This document shows, one piece after another, positions 60,295 to 64,000 of a stretch of 64,000 bases of DNA. The notes under the pieces are model-generated. The model ran no database searches, was not told the origin of the DNA, and saw only the letters and a list, made by a program, of their open reading frames with translations. Both the position numbers and the translations under genes were made by a program. The stretch is from Trogon surrucura (taxonomy: Eukaryota > Chordata > Aves > Trogoniformes > Trogonidae): assembly GCA_020746105.1 (NCBI GenBank), contig JAJGST010000004.1, positions 156,687 through 220,686 on the forward strand, in the 5' to 3' direction. Each line of letters starts with the position of its first letter. Position 1 is the first letter of the stretch.

Positions 60295-60736
60295 TGTTGA
60301 GAAGCACGCACGAACTCCGAGGTGGTGGAAAATGGAATTCACTTTATTGCAAGCAGGCACACATATTTATACCTACTAGCACGAAGCACTATTTTTGGGT
60401 TGCAAACAAGAGATCAGACTATACAGCCAGGGTTGTTATTAGCTCATGTACTCCTTCAATCACTCTGTTATCACACAGGGAAAACAGACTTTGACAGCTC
60501 TGTTTTGATCATACTCTCCCGTTCACTCCCATGCACATCTGGTGTACAAGAAGCACCTTATCTGTTCATTCTCACGGACAAGCTCTCAACACGAGCTGTA
60601 CTTGGCTGGTCAGGGTCTTTTTTCGTAATTAGCAAGCAAGAGTTTTGTACTTGTTTAGGAAAGAGCTCAAGGACGAAAGTCTTAATCCTGCAAGCAGTGC
60701 TGCCAGCACAGCTAACTAAAATGTAGGGTATCCACA
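60295..60736 (-). repeat. 5' LTR of provirus copy 2
   Basis: 442 bp, intact ends, one single-base deletion (CTGCAAGCAG). It shares six diagnostic bases with the far LTR at 27792-28234 and not with the LTRs between them. Confidence 0.92.
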
Positions 60737-61358
60737 GTTCCCCACAAGGGAGGTGGCATCTTCGGGAGGCAGCACTTGTCACAGGCAGGGACAAGGTTTA
60801 GAGCAAATGCCGGGGAGTCTGGGGCTGCTCCTGGAAGCAGCCCAGTGGCAAGCAGTGCCACATGTGAGCTGAACACCAGCTCAACGCAGCCCGGGCCTCA
60901 GATCTGCCTCCCAGCGTCTGCCCAGCCCACCTCTGCGCCATCCCAGTAAAACTGGGGCAGCAGCAGCTGCCCCTGGCCCTCAGCTTGACCCACACCTGAC
61001 AGCAGAGACTCTGCAGCATCTCTGGGGCTTGCCAGCACCCGCAAAGCGTGAAACCCAGGCGGCTGGCAGCTGGCAGCCCTCTCGCAGCTCCTCGGACATC
61101 AGCTCCTCAGTAGGTGCCTCGCGCACTCAGGGGCTGAGCGCCCCCAGTTCCTGCCCGCTGGATACCGACTGCCCAGGACAGCTCTGACCAGGACTGCAGC
61201 CACTGTCCCTGGGACTCAGCATGAACCACAACTGGCAGCAGAGACTCTGGACCATCTCTGCAGCTCAACAGTGCCTGCCAGGCACAAAGCTGTCACCACA
61301 GGGAGCCTTGGATCGATCACTTGCTGCTGTGTGGGCTACAGCTTGGCCATACGGGCAC
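60737..61358. other. Flank with a 236-bp-spaced imperfect repeat
   Basis: A block of about 80 bp at about 60970-61050 recurs at about 61207-61290 (shared core CAGCAGAGACTCTG). It may be 3' UTR or flank of the secreted-protein gene. No AATAAA was found on the minus strand here. Confidence 0.45.
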
Positions 61359-63256
61359 CTAAAACCTCAGCTTCCCAGGGCTTCTGGTTAAGAGTGAGGA
61401 GCACCCACCGTCTCCGGCATTGTCCAGATCCCTCAGGATTTGCTCGAGGATTCCTGATACTTGCTGGGAAGATTTACCTCTTCCAAGCCCATAGTTTACT
61501 CTTTGAGGACCTTTGCAGAAAGTATGAAGTTAGATTATGCCAGAGAAAACAGTGGAAACAAGCGCTGGTCTGTGAACTGGGTCCAGAGATGGAGTACTCA
61601 CGCCTGGGACGCCAGGTGAGCTCCGGTGCAGGATCCAGCCGAGAAGCCGCAAAAGCCCTCCCTGGCTCCACACCTGCGACCAAACACCCATGAGAAGTTT
61701 CCGTTCTGCACTGCCGTGAGGCACACTGTCATCAGTGACTGACAGAACACAGGAGGGGATCAAGGAACAACATGGCACACGCGGTGCAGGTCTCTGTTGT
61801 CACAACCGCGAGAGAGGCCTCGCTCGCATTTGGGCTTTGAGCTGGCAGCGCTCAAAGGAACTGAAAACAGGACGTACCCACGGCATCTCCCTGAGTGTCA
61901 GCCCAAGCACCCAGCCGGGAAGCTGGATATCCCTCACCGCCTGGAACATCTGTAAAGAAACAGAAGAGAGAAGCTCCCAGGAAATAGTTCAACAGACTTC
62001 TGCAGATGTGACAAGCAGTGAATGCAGCTTGAGCGCAGGAGTGCTCCACGGCACTCGTCTGTTCCTTCTGCTCAGGAGCGCTGTGCCCACCATCATGGGG
62101 TGCCTGCACCGTGCCGGTCTGAAACCAAGCACGCGGGGAGCTGTTGGGAGAAAGGGCTCCCTGGAGCTCACACCAGCTCCAAACTCAAGCCCAGGGGAAG
62201 CAGTGTGTGTGTCAGGAGGCTGCTGGCAAAGACAGTTTTGCAAGGCAGAGCTTTGCCACAGGGCAGGTCACTGAGCTGGACCCATTCGCTCTCTGCTCTT
62301 CTGCTCTTGGCCGAGCGCTGACCGAGCAAACGGGAAGTTCAGTTTCCTGTGAGCAGCCTCTTAAACCCTAAATGCTCTCTCCTTCAAGTGACGTACCTGC
62401 GGGATCGCCCTGAGGCTCCGGGACAAGATCTGGCTGAGCAGTCGGGGCACCATCAGTCAGAGGCACAGCTGTAACCAAGCACATTTCCATCAGATGCTGG
62501 GATCCCCTTTTTCCCCAGTGTCCTGCAGGGACTGGAGCTGGGGCAGGCAATGCCGTGGCACCCAGTCGCGGGTGGCAATTTCCAAAGCTGCAGAGGGCCC
62601 TGGGTGACAGGTGGCTGGCAGCTCTCGAAAGCTGTTTGTGGGCCCCGTGCAAAGACCACACGGGCCAGCGTAGGGCTCCTTGGGGGTTTCCTACTGGGCA
62701 CAAAACAAGCCCACGAGAAAGCACGGCTGAGAAATAAGGATCCCTCACGTGGAAGAGCCTGGGCCAGGGAGAAGCTGCCCCAGAGCTGCTGCGAGAAGCA
62801 GGCTCTTGCCTGGCCCCTGCGGTGCCGCTCTGGCCCTGCCCCGCGGGCTGGGGGAACACTGCCGTGGGGCAGGGTGACACAGGGCCAGCTCCAGGGACGG
62901 GTTCTTCCCCCGCACTGCATGTCCTGGCCCCACCGCTCCCCTGGAAAGTGTCCCCGCAGCAGTTACAGCCTCCTGCCCACAGGACACCCGCCTCCTGCTG
63001 CCCGTGGATCTGGCCGTGGCTCACCCAGCCCAGCCCAGCCCCGCTGCTCTCCTGGCCCTGCCCCACAGCACCCCCAGCCCTGCCACCAGCCCAAGGTCCC
63101 GAACCACACCGCCAGGGCTGGGGGCTGGCCCTCCCCTGCCCACCTACCTGGTCCCGGCACTCGCCATGGAGCAGCCTCAACCTCCTGGGGCAGCAGGGCC
63201 ACCAGGAGGAAGATGAGGAGGCACGTGGGGACCACAGTCCTCCGTGCCAGCACCAT
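61359..63256 (-). CDS. Predicted small secreted protein, 158 residues, unrecognised family
   Basis: Five exons, all phase-consistent: 63148-63256 (109 nt, ATG), 62397-62468 (72 nt), 61878-61949 (72 nt), 61602-61673 (72 nt) and 61359-61510 (152 nt, ends TAG). The coding sum is 477 nt. Exon 1 is a classic signal peptide: MVLARRTVVPTCLLIFLLVA, then LLPQEVEAA. The three middle exons are each 24 codons, begin and end in phase 1, and resemble one another loosely (GYPASRLGAWAD beside AFAASRLDPAPE; two end in a GD[PA][AV]G segment before a GTACGTC donor). The last exon is more polar and helical (SGILEQILRDLDNAGDGG). There are almost no cysteines after the signal peptide, so it is not a disulfide-rich toxin or defensin. 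Function unknown. Supported by borders and phases only; transcription has not been seen. Confidence 0.6.
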
Positions 63257-63261
63257 ATCGC

Positions 63262-63335
63262 CGCTGCCGACGCTGCTGCTGCCAATGCTGCCGCTGCTGG
63301 CGCTGCCACCGCTGGCACTGCTGGAGCGAAGGCCC
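63262..63335 (-). repeat. GCA/GCG trinucleotide-rich 5' leader
   Basis: An interrupted (GCN)n stretch immediately upstream of the start codon of the secreted-protein gene. In one frame it encodes poly-Ala, which is taken as non-coding. Confidence 0.55.
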
Positions 63336-63363
63336 CGGGACCTGGCTTATGACGGGGGCTCCG

Positions 63364-63384
63364 TGATGTCACAGTCACACGTCA
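63364..63384. promoter_or_regulatory. CRE-like pair upstream of the secreted-protein gene
   Basis: TGATGTCA (63364-63371) and ACGTCA (63379-63384) lie about 110-130 bp upstream of the start codon. The first is the same octamer that occurs three times upstream of the PHF7-like gene. Confidence 0.45.
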
Positions 63385-63401
63385 CAACGGCAGTTTGACG
63401 C

Positions 63402-63838
63402 TGTACTGGGTTCAGCTAGGATAGGGTTAATTCTCAGTAAAGAAGCTAGCCGGGAATAGGGAATAGCTCAACCAAACCAGTCTAGTTGCTAGCCAAAGGG
63501 ATATTCGATACCACCATGATGTCATGCTCGGGGTATATATACACGGAGCGGTCGGGGTGGGGGCGCTCTTCTTTTCCGGTTTTCGGTCCGTTCGGGTTGG
63601 TGAGATCCGCATTACACGTTACTCGCGTTATATCTGGTTAAACGTTACTGTTATTTCACTCTTATTTTTACCATTTATGTTCACCATTAAAACCAACTGT
63701 TTTTATCTCAACCCCACGAGGCCTTTGCCTGCGGCAACTTTCGGGCTCTTCCCCTCACTCTCGGTAGGGGGGAGCGAGCGACCATGTGGTTCCTTTGTTT
63801 CCTTCCCGCCGGTAACTCGGCTCGAACCACCACGGTTT
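63402..63838 (+). mobile_element. Avian ERV LTR, probably solo
   Basis: Begins TGTACTGGGTTCAGCTAGG. It has the GATGTCATGCTCGGGGTATATATA promoter block (TATA near 63533), ATTAAAACCAACTG with a TTTATCTCAACCCCACGAGG region, and a terminal GGGGGGAGCGAGCGACCATG block typical of bird ERV LTRs. It ends near GAACCACCACG. No primer-binding TGG or gag follows before the window ends. No target duplication found. Confidence 0.7.
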
Positions 63839-64000
63839 GTTAGAGACATTTTTTATGTGCTGAACCAGGAAAAGGGAAACCAGGCTTATCTGGCTTCCAA
63901 TGGTTGGAGTTTTAACACGTGTGTCATCAAATGTTTAATTGTGCATGAAGGAAATGCAACTATGCATGAAAGTTGGTTAACGGGATCCAAACAGAGAGCT
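63839..64000. other. Right-edge flank
   Basis: Nothing recognised. Confidence 0.4.

Larger units (their letters stand above)
55953..60736 (-). mobile_element. ERVK-type (class II) defective provirus, copy 2
   Basis: Same structure as copy 1: 5' LTR 60295-60736, gag, deletion, RNase H end, integrase, env-like remnant, polypurine tract (56396-56418), 3' LTR 55953-56395. All four LTR ends are intact, yet flanking bases do not match (GGGTG left, GTTCC right), so no target-site duplication is visible. The internal deletion junction is the same as in copy 1, differing by one codon (58632-58640). It carries its own lesions in gag and in RNase H. Confidence 0.88.

Noticed and set aside
27792-60736. 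Simple segmental duplication producing the two proviruses
   Set aside because: Would make LTRs at the same relative position closest (27.8 with 55.95, 32.1 with 60.3) and duplicate the flanks; neither is seen.
62368-63378. 336-codon minus-strand frame over the secreted-protein gene
   Set aside because: Runs through introns and the GCN leader; the multi-exon model in another frame has a signal peptide and matching phases.

Overview
The window is nuclear DNA from a bird, most likely a passerine or close neoavian relative. The evidence is CR1 LINE fragments ending in the ATTCTATGATTCT-type tail, avian ERVL and ERVK-type LTRs, an OR14-type olfactory receptor fragment, and a PHF7-like PHD-finger gene of the kind multiplied in songbirds. 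There are no bacterial features. Genes are split into exons, so most long open frames are meaningless; I relied on splice sites and reading-phase continuity.

Layout. About 1-26 kb is intron-rich and carries a minus-strand gene running from a CpG island (25.8-26.35 kb) towards the left edge. Its downstream exons (17.0, 14.56, 13.4, 9.2-9.7 and 5.1 kb) join in perfect phase and end in PBZ zinc-finger sequence of the DNA-repair histone chaperone APLF, although both fingers have lost zinc ligands. Two upstream exons (24.65 and 21.6 kb) are phase-compatible with each other but do not look like the FHA domain of mammalian APLF. A complete solo ERVL LTR with a 5-bp target duplication sits in an intron.

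27.8-32.6 kb and 55.95-60.7 kb hold two copies of one class II (ERVK-type, betaretrovirus-like) provirus, both on the minus strand. Both carry the same internal deletion that joins gag to the end of RNase H and integrase. Their LTRs pair in an unexpected way: outer with outer, inner with inner.

33-43.5 kb is a GC-rich cluster. It has an intact 470-codon PHF7-like gene (minus strand, 34.7-37.9 kb) with a TATA box and three CRE-like sites at 24-bp spacing, the last exon of a second PHF7-like copy (about 39.0 kb), and a recent 671-bp duplicate of PHF7-like exons (42.1-42.8 kb) fused in frame to the last three-quarters of an OR14-type receptor. LTR fragments, a 20-bp minisatellite and a CR1 piece lie between.

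44-55.95 kb is mostly CR1 (minus at 44-45.5 kb, plus at 53.75-55.2 kb and 55.6-55.95 kb), a second CpG island (50.56-51.54 kb) with weakly supported exons to its left, and LTRs, one of which has its TATA region amplified into ten 19-20-bp repeats.

60.7-64 kb contains a predicted small secreted-protein gene (minus, 158 codons) that I do not recognise. It has a signal-peptide exon, three 72-nt phase 1-1 exons and a terminal exon, with CRE-like sites upstream as in the PHF7-like gene. The window ends in another avian LTR.
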